The notes: generated by a model not told the origin, from the sequence alone. DNA of 50,549 bases from Gemmatimonadaceae bacterium (GCA_016741895.1 JACVCT010000002.1:1-50549); one strand, 5' to 3'. Positions 40,767-49,207 are shown, counted from the first letter of the stretch. Translations and numbers: made by a program.

Positions 40767-42956
40767 ATGCGGCTCCATCGACCACTGCACCTCCCCGCGT
40801 GTCTGTACGCGCTCGTGTCAGGCGCGGCTTTCGCGCAGGGCACGCCCGATCGGTCGGGGGCAGTGGCGTCCGACGACCCGAGTCCACACAGCGACGTCAC
40901 CTGGCTCGGCGCGGGTACGACGGCAGTTCCCGGACAGCCATTCACCGGCGCCATTCGCATCCGCCTCGAGGCGGGTTGGCACACCTACTGGCATAATGGC
41001 GGAGACGCAGGACTCCCGCTGGTAGTCGACTGGAAGCTTCCGACGGGAACGCGCGTCGACGGACCGGCATATCCCACGCCAACGCGGCTTCCGCAGCCAC
41101 CGCTCATGAGCTACGGCTATGAGCGCGACGTGCTGTTTCCGGTCACGCTCACCATACCCGCCTCAGCGAAGGTGGGTGAACGCTACCGCGGAACCGCCTC
41201 GGTGGAATGGCTCGCCTGTGCCGACGTCTGTCTGCCGGCCAGTGGCGACATAGCGGTCGACATCCCGATCACCGCGCTCGCAGCGGGGAGCACCGCGGCG
41301 GCGCCCGACATCGCCGAGTGGGTCGCGCGTGTCCCGGTCGCGTGGCGAGGTGAGACACCGCGTGTGGTCGCAAACGCCACCGCATACCGACTCGGCATTC
41401 CGCTCGGCGCCGCCGAGCGCAGTGCGTGGAGCAATCCGTATTTCTTTGCGGACTCCACCAATCGTGTGCAGCACGCGGCACCACAAACGTGGACCTTCGA
41501 GCGCGACACGCTCTGGCTCACCCTGCCGCGCCAGCCACGAAGGTCGACCGCCGCGGGCACCTTGTCTGGAACATTGGTGGCCGATGTCGCGAATCCGGAA
41601 CAACGTGGATTCCTCATCGATGTGCGCGTGGAAGGTGCTCCCTCGGCGCTCGAGACCAACCTGCCAGGTGCCGCAAGCCCGCTCAGCGCCACCGCGCCAT
41701 TGCCGGCCCCCGGCGATGATATGGGGCTGGCCCTCGCCCTGCTCCTGGCCTTCGCCGGCGGCCTCATCCTCAACATCATGCCCTGTGTGTTCCCGGTCCT
41801 GTCGATCAAGGTGCTCGGACTCTTGGAACATGGGGTGACGACCACGCCGCTACGCGTAAAGCACGGAGCCATGTTCACCGGCGGGGGCGTTGCCACGGCG
41901 TGGCTGCTCGCCGCACTGCTGCTCATTGCGCGCGCGGGCGGCGAATCGCTGGGCTGGGGATTTCAGATGCAGTCGCCCGGAGTCGTGGCCGCCTTGGCGC
42001 TGCTGGTGTTGCTGCTCGGCCTCAACCTGAGCGGCGTCTTCGAGATCGGTCTCACACTCACGCGCGTGAGTGGCCCGCGCGTACAGGGGGCGTGGGATTC
42101 GTTCTTCAGCGGCGTGTTGGCGGTGGTGGTGGCGACCCCATGTACTGCCCCCTTCATGGGGGCAGCGTTGGGCTATGCGCTCGTGCAACCGCCGCTCACG
42201 GGGATGCTGGTGTTTACGGCATTGGCCCTCGGCCTCGCGGCTCCGTTCGTCTTGTTACTCGCCAGACCCGCCTGGCTCGCACGCCTGCCCAAGCCCGGTC
42301 CGTGGCTCGAAACGGCAAAGCAGTTGCTGGCGTTTCCGCTGTACCTCACCATGGTGTGGCTGCTCTGGGTCTTTGCGCAGCAAAGTTCAGTCAATGCCTC
42401 TGGGCTGCTCGGATCGCTCGCGGTGCTGCTCGCGTTCGGCGCCTGGCTTTTCGGCCGAGCCCAACGCCATCAATCGCGCGCTGGCATGGACGCCGGTGCG
42501 GCAATCATGCTGGCAGCAGGCGTTGTTGCCGTCGTGTCGAACGCGCGGCCGCTGCCGCCTGAACGCCCAGGCAACGCAACCGTGTCGACTGATGCGTGGC
42601 ACCCCTTCACGCGCGCACGTTTCGACTCGCTGCAGCAAGCTGGGCGCGTGGTCTTCGTCGACTACTCGGCAGCCTGGTGTCTGTCCTGCCAGGTGAACGA
42701 ACGCCTGGTGCTCGATACCGATGCCATGCAGCAAGCGTTCGCGGACGCCGGGATCGTCACCTTGCGAGCGGACTGGACCCGTCGCGATCCCTCCATCACG
42801 CAGATGCTCGGTCGACACGGGCGCAGTGGCGTGCCGCTCTATGTGCTGTACCCGGCGGTTCCAAGTCGGCCGCCTATCTTACTGCCGACGGTGCTGACGA
42901 GCGGCCACGTGCTGGACGGGATCCGCAACGCGACGACGCCGGCGCCGGGATCATGA
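40767..42956 (+). CDS. dsbD: Protein-disulfide reductase DsbD family (three-domain)
   Basis: A 729-residue DsbD-type reductant conduit. After a signal peptide (about 1-23), the periplasmic alpha domain (30-300) has the Cys pair CADVC (Cys151/Cys155). The membrane domain (about 325-590) carries the conserved cysteines in MPCVFPV (Cys340) and ATPCTAPF (Cys459). The C-terminal thioredoxin-like domain has AAWCLSC (Cys638/Cys641). It moves electrons from cytoplasmic thioredoxin to periplasmic partners, and thioredoxin and a TlpA-like acceptor share its promoter class. The TGA overlaps the nrtS ATG. Confidence 0.93.
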   Translation: MRLHRPLHLPACLYALVSGAAFAQGTPDRSGAVASDDPSPHSDVTWLGAGTTAVPGQPFTGAIRIRLEAGWHTYWHNGGDAGLPLVVDWKLPTGTRVDGPAYPTPTRLPQPPLMSYGYERDVLFPVTLTIPASAKVGERYRGTASVEWLACADVCLPASGDIAVDIPITALAAGSTAAAPDIAEWVARVPVAWRGETPRVVANATAYRLGIPLGAAERSAWSNPYFFADSTNRVQHAAPQTWTFERDTLWLTLPRQPRRSTAAGTLSGTLVADVANPEQRGFLIDVRVEGAPSALETNLPGAASPLSATAPLPAPGDDMGLALALLLAFAGGLILNIMPCVFPVLSIKVLGLLEHGVTTTPLRVKHGAMFTGGGVATAWLLAALLLIARAGGESLGWGFQMQSPGVVAALALLVLLLGLNLSGVFEIGLTLTRVSGPRVQGAWDSFFSGVLAVVVATPCTAPFMGAALGYALVQPPLTGMLVFTALALGLAAPFVLLLARPAWLARLPKPGPWLETAKQLLAFPLYLTMVWLLWVFAQQSSVNASGLLGSLAVLLAFGAWLFGRAQRHQSRAGMDAGAAIMLAAGVVAVVSNARPLPPERPGNATVSTDAWHPFTRARFDSLQQAGRVVFVDYSAAWCLSCQVNERLVLDTDAMQQAFADAGIVTLRADWTRRDPSITQMLGRHGRSGVPLYVLYPAVPSRPPILLPTVLTSGHVLDGIRNATTPAPGS

Positions 42957-43207
42957 TCCGCATGGCCTCACCCATGGTGCATCACACGAACGCATGGCTG
43001 AAACCGTCGATCAAGACCGCACTGGTCGTCGGCTCGCTCTTGACCGTGATCAACCAGTCCGATCGCATTCGCTCGGGGCCCTGGAACTTCGAGTTGGCCG
43101 TGCGTATCGCCGGCAATCTCCTGGTGCCATTCTGCGTTTCCGCCTATTCGCGGTACAGCGCGCAGCGAACCGCCACGCCATCGGATTCAGGGAACTTTGA
43201 GGCGTAG
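42953..43207 (+). CDS. nrtS: NrtS-like nitrate/nitrite transport protein
   Basis: An 84-residue membrane protein with two hydrophobic segments. WLKPSIKTALVVGSLLTVINQSD, a central IRSGPWNFELAVRIAGNLLVPFCVSAYS and the short length match the NrtS family annotated as nitrate/nitrite transporters. The ATG overlaps the dsbD stop (ATGA), so it is translated with DsbD. Its presence in a redox operon is unexplained. Family assignment is from motif recall. Confidence 0.72.
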   Translation: MIRMASPMVHHTNAWLKPSIKTALVVGSLLTVINQSDRIRSGPWNFELAVRIAGNLLVPFCVSAYSRYSAQRTATPSDSGNFEA

Positions 43208-43217
43208 CGCCGTCTCT
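43191..43217 (+). promoter_or_regulatory. ECF-type promoter of the YHS / AhpD-like pair
   Basis: GGAAC (43191-43195, extended GGAACTT) lies in the last codons of nrtS. It is followed by a 15-base spacer and CGTCTCT (43211-43217), 72 bases before the ATG at 43290. Confidence 0.72.
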
Positions 43218-43289
43218 CCTCCGTGATCGTCAGAGCCGCGTCGTGCACTCGGCACGACACGCCCTACGAACTACTCAGGAGAAGAGACC

Positions 43290-43778
43290 ATGTCCGTATT
43301 CACGAAGGCGGCGGTATCCCTGTTACGTGCCACCGCAGTGCTGGTGGTGTCAGCGTCGACCGCCCTGGCTCAGAATGGCGCGCGCCCGGTCAACGTCGAC
43401 GCGCAAGGCGTGATCCTGCATGGCTATGATGCGGTGTCGTACCATGTCGATGCAAAGGCGGAGAAGGGATCGGCGCAGTTCAGCGCAGTGCATGAGGGCG
43501 CAACCTATTACTTCGTCAGCGCTGCGCATCGCGATGCCTTCGTTGCCAGCCCGGCGCGCTTCGCTCCGGCATTTGGTGGCTACTGCGCCATGGGCGTGGC
43601 CGTCGGCAAGAAGCTCGATGTCGATCCCACCGCGTTTCAGGTGCGCAATGGCACGCTCTTCGTCAACGTGAACGCGAAGGTACGCGAGATGTGGACCAAG
43701 GACGTCGGATCGAACGAGCAGAAGGCGAAGAAGAACTGGCCGGTCGTGCAGTCGAGGAAGACCTTCGACGCGATGTAA
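43290..43778 (+). CDS. YHS domain-containing secreted protein
   Basis: A 162-residue protein with a signal peptide (about 1-28, ending ALAQ) and one YHS-type domain: GYDAVSYH, a FSAVHEGATYYFVSAAHRDAF strand-helix and FAPAFGGYCAMGVAVGKKLDVDPTAF. YHS domains bind metals in some proteins; here the cysteine in GGYCAMG is conserved. ATG 43290 follows AGGAG. It has its own ECF promoter and precedes an AhpD-like gene by 59 bases, probably on one transcript. Confidence 0.88.
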   Translation: MSVFTKAAVSLLRATAVLVVSASTALAQNGARPVNVDAQGVILHGYDAVSYHVDAKAEKGSAQFSAVHEGATYYFVSAAHRDAFVASPARFAPAFGGYCAMGVAVGKKLDVDPTAFQVRNGTLFVNVNAKVREMWTKDVGSNEQKAKKNWPVVQSRKTFDAM

Positions 43779-43837
43779 GGCGGCAGCGTTCTGCGGTTAC
43801 TCTCTCTTTCATCGAACACTCACAAGCCATCATCGAT

Positions 43838-44428
43838 ATGACGACACCGTTTCAGCTCTCGCTTCCCCTCGTATCAGTGGACTCCGCCACGCCGCGCGCA
43901 AGCGAAATTCTGGCGTCCACCAAGGCAAGCATGGGCATGGTGCCCAACATGTACGCGGCCATGGGGAACGTCGCTCCACTGCTCGAGACTTATACCGAGG
44001 GATACGCGCGCTTTCGGCGCGAGTCCGGATTCACGCCCGCTGAGCAAGAGGTGGTCTTTCTCACCATCAGCAGGGTGAACGGGTGCGAATACTGCGTATC
44101 GGCGCACAGCATGTTGAGCGAAAAGGTCTCGAACGTCCCTGCCGACGTCGTCCGCGCCATCAGACAGGGTGAGCACGTCGAGGACGCGCGCCTTGGCCCA
44201 CTCGCCCGTTTCACGGCGCATTTCGTGGAGACGCGCGGTCGGCCGACGCAGCAGGTCACCGCTCAGTTCCTGAATGCCGGCTTTACCGAAGCGCATATCC
44301 TTCATGTGTTGCTCGCAACGGCCGTCAAGACGATCAGCAACTACACCAATCACCTGTTCGATACGCCGCTCGATGCCGCCTTTGCGACACATCGCTGGTC
44401 GGCGCCGGCTTCCGCGATCGCCATCTGA
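43838..44428 (+). CDS. Carboxymuconolactone decarboxylase / AhpD-like family protein
   Basis: A 196-residue helical CMD/AhpD-like protein. The redox site is CEYCVSAH (Cys83, Cys86, His90), preceded by EQEVVFLTISRVNG, so alkylhydroperoxidase or related disulfide chemistry is likely. ATG 43838 starts MTTPFQLSL; the upstream frame is noise. No separate ECF promoter was seen, so it probably follows YHS. It converges, four bases apart, on a second CMD-family gene. Confidence 0.9.
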   Translation: MTTPFQLSLPLVSVDSATPRASEILASTKASMGMVPNMYAAMGNVAPLLETYTEGYARFRRESGFTPAEQEVVFLTISRVNGCEYCVSAHSMLSEKVSNVPADVVRAIRQGEHVEDARLGPLARFTAHFVETRGRPTQQVTAQFLNAGFTEAHILHVLLATAVKTISNYTNHLFDTPLDAAFATHRWSAPASAIAI

Positions 44429-44432
44429 TCGC

Positions 44433-45023
44433 TTACGCCAGCCCCCAACGTTGGAGCAGGGCGGAGTAGCTGCGCGGAGCCTGGTACGGATCGTCTCCGG
44501 GCTCCGCCATGCGTGCGCGCCGCGCGGCTACGTCTTCCGGTGACATGGCAAGCGGATTCACCTGAACGCCGAGACCTTCAACCAGCCGATTCATGAAGTT
44601 GAAGAGTGCACACACACTGATGGCATCGAACAGCGCCTGCTCCTCCCACCCCTCGGCGTACACCGCGGCGGCGTCCGCCTCGGTCATCCGGCTCGGCGTC
44701 AGGGTCAGCTTTCGCACGAAGTGCAGGATCGGTGTCAGGCGCGAGCGCACGGCCGGAGCATCGAGGTTCTCCAGCAGCTGCGACACCAGCGCCGGCTCGA
44801 TCCCGAAGGCCTCCGCGGCGATCACATGCGAGCCGTGGCAGTACGTGCAGGCATTCAGCCCCGAAACGTAGGCGGCAATCAACTCCCGCTCGGCTACGGT
44901 GAGCGGCGACGGGTCGCGCAGCACTCGATCGTGGAATTCGAGCAGCGGCGGGGCCGTATACGGAAAGCGCCGAAAGACGCTGTCGAGCTGGGGTGGTTGC
45001 GGAAGTGAAGGAAACATCGCCAT
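44433..45023 (-). CDS. Peroxidase-related carboxymuconolactone decarboxylase family protein
   Basis: A 196-residue CMD/AhpD-like protein of the uncharacterised peroxidase-related subgroup. LTVAERELIAAYVSGLNACTYCHGSH gives Cys59, Cys62 and His66 as the predicted redox site. The C-terminus has NPLAMSPEDVAARRARM. ATG 45023 has GGAG five bases upstream; another ATG lies two codons in. It is a distant paralogue of the convergent gene at 43838 and is divergent from a small thioredoxin-like gene. Confidence 0.88.
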   Translation of the reverse strand: MAMFPSLPQPPQLDSVFRRFPYTAPPLLEFHDRVLRDPSPLTVAERELIAAYVSGLNACTYCHGSHVIAAEAFGIEPALVSQLLENLDAPAVRSRLTPILHFVRKLTLTPSRMTEADAAAVYAEGWEEQALFDAISVCALFNFMNRLVEGLGVQVNPLAMSPEDVAARRARMAEPGDDPYQAPRSYSALLQRWGLA

Positions 45024-45078
45024 GGTCGCTCCGGGTAGGTTCTGCCTGCGATCAGTAATTCAACTGACGAGGACGCGC

Positions 45079-45363
45079 ATGCAGCTCGATCTCCTGTATC
45101 TCGACGGATGCCCACACGTGACGGCCGCGAGAGCGCGTCTGCGGGAGGCATTGGATAGTTTGGGGCTCACCGACTCCTGGCGGGAGTGGGATGCGACGAA
45201 CGCTGAGATGCCGGACCACCTGCGTGGCTTTGCATCACCTACGATCCTGATTAATGGCGTGGATGTGGTAGGCAAGCAACCTCAGGAAGGAGCGACCTGT
45301 GCAGCGGGAGGCGCTCCGTCAGTGGAGTGGCTCATTCGTGCGCTGCGCGAGGCAGGCCGGTAG
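45079..45363 (+). CDS. Small thioredoxin-fold protein, DF-family (seleno)protein-like
   Basis: A 94-residue protein starting MQLDLLYLDGCPH; the pattern LLYLDGCPxxxxARxxLREAL and SPTILINGVDVVG match small thioredoxin-like proteins annotated as DF-family (seleno)proteins or mercury-associated. Only Cys11 is in the active-site position; CxxC is not complete (CPHV). A second Cys lies in the ATCAAGG segment. It lies divergent from the peroxidase-related gene. Function unknown. Confidence 0.7.
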   Translation: MQLDLLYLDGCPHVTAARARLREALDSLGLTDSWREWDATNAEMPDHLRGFASPTILINGVDVVGKQPQEGATCAAGGAPSVEWLIRALREAGR

Positions 45364-45433
45364 GTGTTGGATTCTGCGAGTCAGCTGGTGGGCTCCGCGC
45401 AACGGTGCGATCGAGGAGGAAGTTGTGCCCACG

Positions 45434-46570
45434 CTATCCCAAGAGACGACGAACCCCCGAGATATCCCCCTCAATGGCCGCGGCCACCAGCGCCCGCGCC
45501 ACCATGGCGCCCATCACATTGCCGGTGCCGCTGTAAGCACCCGCAGCCCACACGTTGGGCCGCACCTGCTCCACCACCGGCAGGCCCGTTTCCGTGTACC
45601 CGGCACTCGCGGCCCAGCGATGCGTGATGGGCGCGTCAATACCGAGCCGCTGCCGCAGATGCTGCTCCAGCAACGCCTGCACAGCATGTGACGGCGTCGC
45701 ATCATGCGTCCACTCGCCGTCGCCGCCGTGATCGCGAAAGCCGCCCAAGGCCACGCGCCCATCGGGCAACTGCTGCCAGTACTCGTAGCCCTCGCGGAAA
45801 TACACCGGACAGGGAATGCGTCCCGGTTCGACGGCCTCGGTGGCCAGCATCTGCAACCGCGCCGTACGTACGCGGCCCGACAGCTCCGGAAGTATCAAAT
45901 CCAAACCACCATCCACGGCAATGAACACGCGCTCGGCATGCACCACGCCATGCGGCGTGATGACGCGCGTCCCATCGAGCTGCAGCAGTGGAGTGTGACC
46001 AAACAACCGTGCCCCCTCGGCACGCACCTGCGTGGCCAGCGTGCGGCACCGCATCAGCGGGTCGAAGGCGGCGTCGGTTGGCAGAAACAGTCCCTCGCCA
46101 TCGTCGCCCCGATACCACTGCACCGGCAACGCATCAGCACGCAGCGCCTCATACTGGCGGCGACAGTCTTCCACTTCCTCCGGCGTGGCCGCGAGACGCT
46201 TGGAGCCCACACGCCGCACCGCGGCCGGTGCTTGCTGGCGTATGCGCTCGATCTCGGTCATGCTCGCGAGGTAGATGTCGCGCGCGCGCTCACGTCCGTG
46301 GCGTTGAACGGCGTCGTGATAGAAGTCGTAGCACCCCGCGAGCAGAAATCCGCCGTTGCGTCCGGCGGCGCCCGCTCCGACATCGCGCGCATCGATGCCG
46401 ATGACATTCTCCGAACGCGCCAGCAATTCCGCGATGAGCGTGAGGCCGGTGCCGCCGAGTCCCACGACGCAACTGTGGGCGCTGCAATCGCCGCGCATGC
46501 GCGGCAGCGCCGTCCAGTCGCCACGATCCCACACGGGAGGCGCCGCCTCAGCGGCGCGACGTTCAGTCAC
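45434..46570 (-). CDS. FAD-dependent oxidoreductase, DAO family (PuuB-like)
   Basis: A 378-residue DAO-type flavoprotein. The dinucleotide fold is VVGLGGTGLTLIAELLAR, followed by DVGAGAAGRNGGFLLAG typical of amine/glutamylputrescine oxidases; GRVALGGFRDHGG and the C-terminal VWAAGAYSGTGNVMGAM complete the FAD site. It would oxidise a secondary or primary amine. Start GTG 46570 overlaps the upstream stop by eight bases. Base composition is again like the first 18 kb. Confidence 0.87.
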   Translation of the reverse strand: MTERRAAEAAPPVWDRGDWTALPRMRGDCSAHSCVVGLGGTGLTLIAELLARSENVIGIDARDVGAGAAGRNGGFLLAGCYDFYHDAVQRHGRERARDIYLASMTEIERIRQQAPAAVRRVGSKRLAATPEEVEDCRRQYEALRADALPVQWYRGDDGEGLFLPTDAAFDPLMRCRTLATQVRAEGARLFGHTPLLQLDGTRVITPHGVVHAERVFIAVDGGLDLILPELSGRVRTARLQMLATEAVEPGRIPCPVYFREGYEYWQQLPDGRVALGGFRDHGGDGEWTHDATPSHAVQALLEQHLRQRLGIDAPITHRWAASAGYTETGLPVVEQVRPNVWAAGAYSGTGNVMGAMVARALVAAAIEGDISGVRRLLG

Positions 46571-47711
46571 GTCGGAGCGAATCGCGGATCATGCCGGTTG
46601 GCAGGTCACGCGGTGGCTCACCGATGACCGGGCCGATGCGATACACCCCCGTGCGCTCACCCAGCAAACCCACCGCCGCGTCGATGAGCGGATCGCGACT
46701 CGCATCATATTCCCGCGGATTCCACGGCATCACGAGATGCGGCGCCACACCGCGCCACTCGATGGGCTGACGGTCGGGCGCAAATTCGAGCCAGCGCGGC
46801 ACCGTGAATTGCCAGCCACGTCCCCCGCCCAGCGCAAAGGTGGCCGGATTGCCGCTCGCGCCGCCGGTCGTGTCACCAATCACGGTCACATGCGGCAGGG
46901 TGCGCATGGCCGCGACAAAACTCTCCGTGGCGCTGAAGCCGCCGCGACCGGCAATGACCACCACCGGCTTGGTGTACTGCCAGGCGCCACGCGGTCCGAT
47001 GCTGCGCGCGAGCGGCATCTCGAGGCCCTGCACGCGCGGATCGATGTTGATCTGCACATACGACGCCGTGAGCGAGCGCGTGGTGAAGCGGCTGGCAAAA
47101 CCGAGTGCGGCGGCGTCACTGCCACCGGCATTGGTTCGCACATCGATGATGAGCCCCGGCGTCTCGCGTGCGCGCTGCAGCATCACGTCCAGCAGATCCT
47201 CGTCCACCGGTGCCTTCCAGGTGCCCAGCCAGAGATAGCCATAGCCGCCCACCACGGCGTCGCCGGCCTGCGGTGCGCGCGTGACATAACCGGCGTCACG
47301 CAGCGCGGCCTGCCAGCGCTTGCGCTCGAAGTTCACGAGCGTGGGCGGTCGATAGGTGGGCACGATGTGGCCACGCGGATCGACGAGCCACACATGCAGA
47401 TCGCGCAGTGGCGCGAGCATGGCCAGCAGCACCGACACCAGTTCGTCCTGACTGCGCGCCTGTGCGGCCACCGGACGATAGCGCAGACGCTGCGCCTTCC
47501 AGTCCACCTGCTTGTAGGCGAACGAGGGATAGGTCTCCTGAAAGCGCGTCCACAGCGTATCGAATTGATCGAGATACACCGTGGACGGATACGCCGTCAG
47601 CGCAACCGGAGGTGCGGGCGCTGGCGCACGCCCGCACGACATCGCCGCAGCCAGTCCGAGTCCAAGACCCAGCACCCGCCCGGCGGCAAGGAGCCCCCCT
47701 GCACGTCGCAT
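46563..47711 (-). CDS. S41 family peptidase, lipoprotein
   Basis: A 382-residue tail-specific-protease-like (S41) protein with a lipobox (AAAMSC near 26), so it is anchored in the periplasm. The catalytic core is visible: TPGLIIDVRTNAGGSDAAAL, PVVVIAGRGGFSATESFVAAM with the nucleophilic serine, and the later GDTTGGASGNPATFALGGG. No PDZ domain is obvious. ATG 47711 is chosen because residues encoded upstream do not extend the signal peptide sensibly. It is co-transcribed with the FAD oxidoreductase. Confidence 0.85.
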   Translation of the reverse strand: MRRAGGLLAAGRVLGLGLGLAAAMSCGRAPAPAPPVALTAYPSTVYLDQFDTLWTRFQETYPSFAYKQVDWKAQRLRYRPVAAQARSQDELVSVLLAMLAPLRDLHVWLVDPRGHIVPTYRPPTLVNFERKRWQAALRDAGYVTRAPQAGDAVVGGYGYLWLGTWKAPVDEDLLDVMLQRARETPGLIIDVRTNAGGSDAAALGFASRFTTRSLTASYVQINIDPRVQGLEMPLARSIGPRGAWQYTKPVVVIAGRGGFSATESFVAAMRTLPHVTVIGDTTGGASGNPATFALGGGRGWQFTVPRWLEFAPDRQPIEWRGVAPHLVMPWNPREYDASRDPLIDAAVGLLGERTGVYRIGPVIGEPPRDLPTGMIRDSLRRD

Positions 47712-47812
47712 TCTCTGACAATGGGGGCGGGACCGGCCACGGTCCAGATCGGCGGGCACTTCTGGGGACGAACCGTTTCTAGAGCGCCACCAGACGTGAT
47801 CCGGCTATAGGA

Positions 47813-48316
47813 CTATCGGGAAAGCGCGCCCGCCACCTGCCGCGTCAGCACGGCCAGATCGGGCGAATGCTGCAGCGCCTGGAAGTACAGACGCTGGAAG
47901 GCGTCACCCTCGGCGTCGGCGCGCAGCAGCGTACGCCCGCGATCGTACAGCGAGCGCGCCTCGGCGCTGCCCATCGGCGACTTCTTGTCCGTGCTGCGTT
48001 CGTCGATGAGCAACACGAGCTGCGCCATGGGCCGCAGCCAGTCGAAGAACGGATCGTTGATCACCAGCTGCAGGAAGGCGCTGTTGTTGTCGATCCGGCC
48101 ACGCACCTTCTCGTAGCGTGTACGCTCGGCCTGCAGCAGTCCGCGATGCACCACGAGCAGGAACTTGCGCAGTTGCTCGAGCGACTCCCGTTCCTCGGCG
48201 CTGGCCAGCGGCATTTCCAGCGGCATGGTGGGTTGCTCGCGCACTTCGTCCGTGAGGTCGCCCGTGGCTGGCGCGGGGGCGGCGGGTGGCGTGGGCGTGT
48301 TGGCAGCGTCGGACAT
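47813..48316 (-). CDS. Conserved hypothetical protein
   Basis: A 167-residue soluble protein. After a Pro/Ala-rich start comes a helical domain with ESLEQLRKFLLVVHRGLLQAER, NNSAFLQLVINDPFFDWLRPMAQLVLLIDE and AEARSLYDRGRTLLRAD. I recognise this only as a widespread conserved unknown. ATG 48316 is the start of the sensible sequence; the frame stays open much further upstream but is the antisense of the next gene. Divergent from the DUF2490 gene. Confidence 0.72.
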   Translation of the reverse strand: MSDAANTPTPPAAPAPATGDLTDEVREQPTMPLEMPLASAEERESLEQLRKFLLVVHRGLLQAERTRYEKVRGRIDNNSAFLQLVINDPFFDWLRPMAQLVLLIDERSTDKKSPMGSAEARSLYDRGRTLLRADAEGDAFQRLYFQALQHSPDLAVLTRQVAGALSR

Positions 48317-48418
48317 GCGGCAGCTCGGCAAATGATGAATCACAGGTGTGCGGCGCCGCGTGGCTTGACTGTCCGACGCGACTTGTGGAGCAGCATTGAA
48401 AGCTAGCAGCTTGACCGG

Positions 48419-49207
48419 ATGACGCGATTCTCCTCTCTCCGCCGGTTGGGTGTGTTGGCCCTGACCACGGCGCTCGGCCTGGCCGCTCCGGGCTTCGCCG
48501 CACCGGCCGCCGCGCAATCCGACTGGCGCACCGTGCGTCAGGACCAGACCTGGCTGGCCTTCGCCTACGATCAGCCGCTGTCCACGCGCTGGTCCACGCT
48601 GGGCGACGTGCAGTGGCGACGGGTGAACGGTCTTGCCGACCCGCAGCAGCTGCTGCTGCGCACCACGGCCCTCTACCGGGTGGCGCCGGGCTTTCGGGTG
48701 GGCGCGGGCGTGAACTATGTGGCCACGGCGCCCTACGGGGAATTGCCGGCCGCCCGGCCGCTGCGTGACCGACAGCTGTTCCTCTTTGCCCAGCTCAATC
48801 ACAAGCAGGGTGCCACCGATTTCATGCACCGCTTCCGCTTCGAGAATCGCTGGCTGGCCGATGTGGCGCGCGACGCCGACGGTGACGAAGAGCTCATCAA
48901 TGAGCGCTTTGGCCGTCGCGCGCGTTATCTGGTGCGCCTCATGCGCCCCGTGCCCGGTCTCGAGTTCCGCGGCCTGCCCGTGCTGGGGCTCGTGCAGAAC
49001 GACCTCTTCATCGGCCTGGGCGGCGCCGAGCGTGGGGTGACGGTGGATCAGAACCGCATCGCGTTCGGACCGGCCATCCAATTCAATCGCAGCAAGCGCC
49101 TCGACCTGCTGTGGATGCAGCAGTGGGTGGCGGTACCACGGGCGCGCGCCAACGAAAACAATCGTACGTTATGGGTGGTGCTGAACCACACCGGTCTGCC
49201 GCGCTGA
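48419..49207 (+). CDS. DUF2490 outer-membrane protein
   Basis: A 262-residue protein with a signal peptide (about 1-33, ending PAAAQ). The repeated amphipathic strands (LGDVQWRRVNGLADPQQLLLRTTALYRVAPG, FLFAQLNHKQGATDFMHRFRFENRW) form an outer-membrane barrel of the DUF2490 type. Role unknown. The ATG at 48419 fits the signal peptide. The S9 peptidase follows on the same strand after a 55-base gap. Confidence 0.82.
   Translation: MTRFSSLRRLGVLALTTALGLAAPGFAAPAAAQSDWRTVRQDQTWLAFAYDQPLSTRWSTLGDVQWRRVNGLADPQQLLLRTTALYRVAPGFRVGAGVNYVATAPYGELPAARPLRDRQLFLFAQLNHKQGATDFMHRFRFENRWLADVARDADGDEELINERFGRRARYLVRLMRPVPGLEFRGLPVLGLVQNDLFIGLGGAERGVTVDQNRIAFGPAIQFNRSKRLDLLWMQQWVAVPRARANENNRTLWVVLNHTGLPR

Noticed and set aside
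47813-49081. A 422-codon minus-strand gene covering the DUF2490 gene
   Set aside because: Only the last 167 codons look like protein; the upstream part is antisense to the DUF2490 gene, which has a signal peptide and barrel strands.
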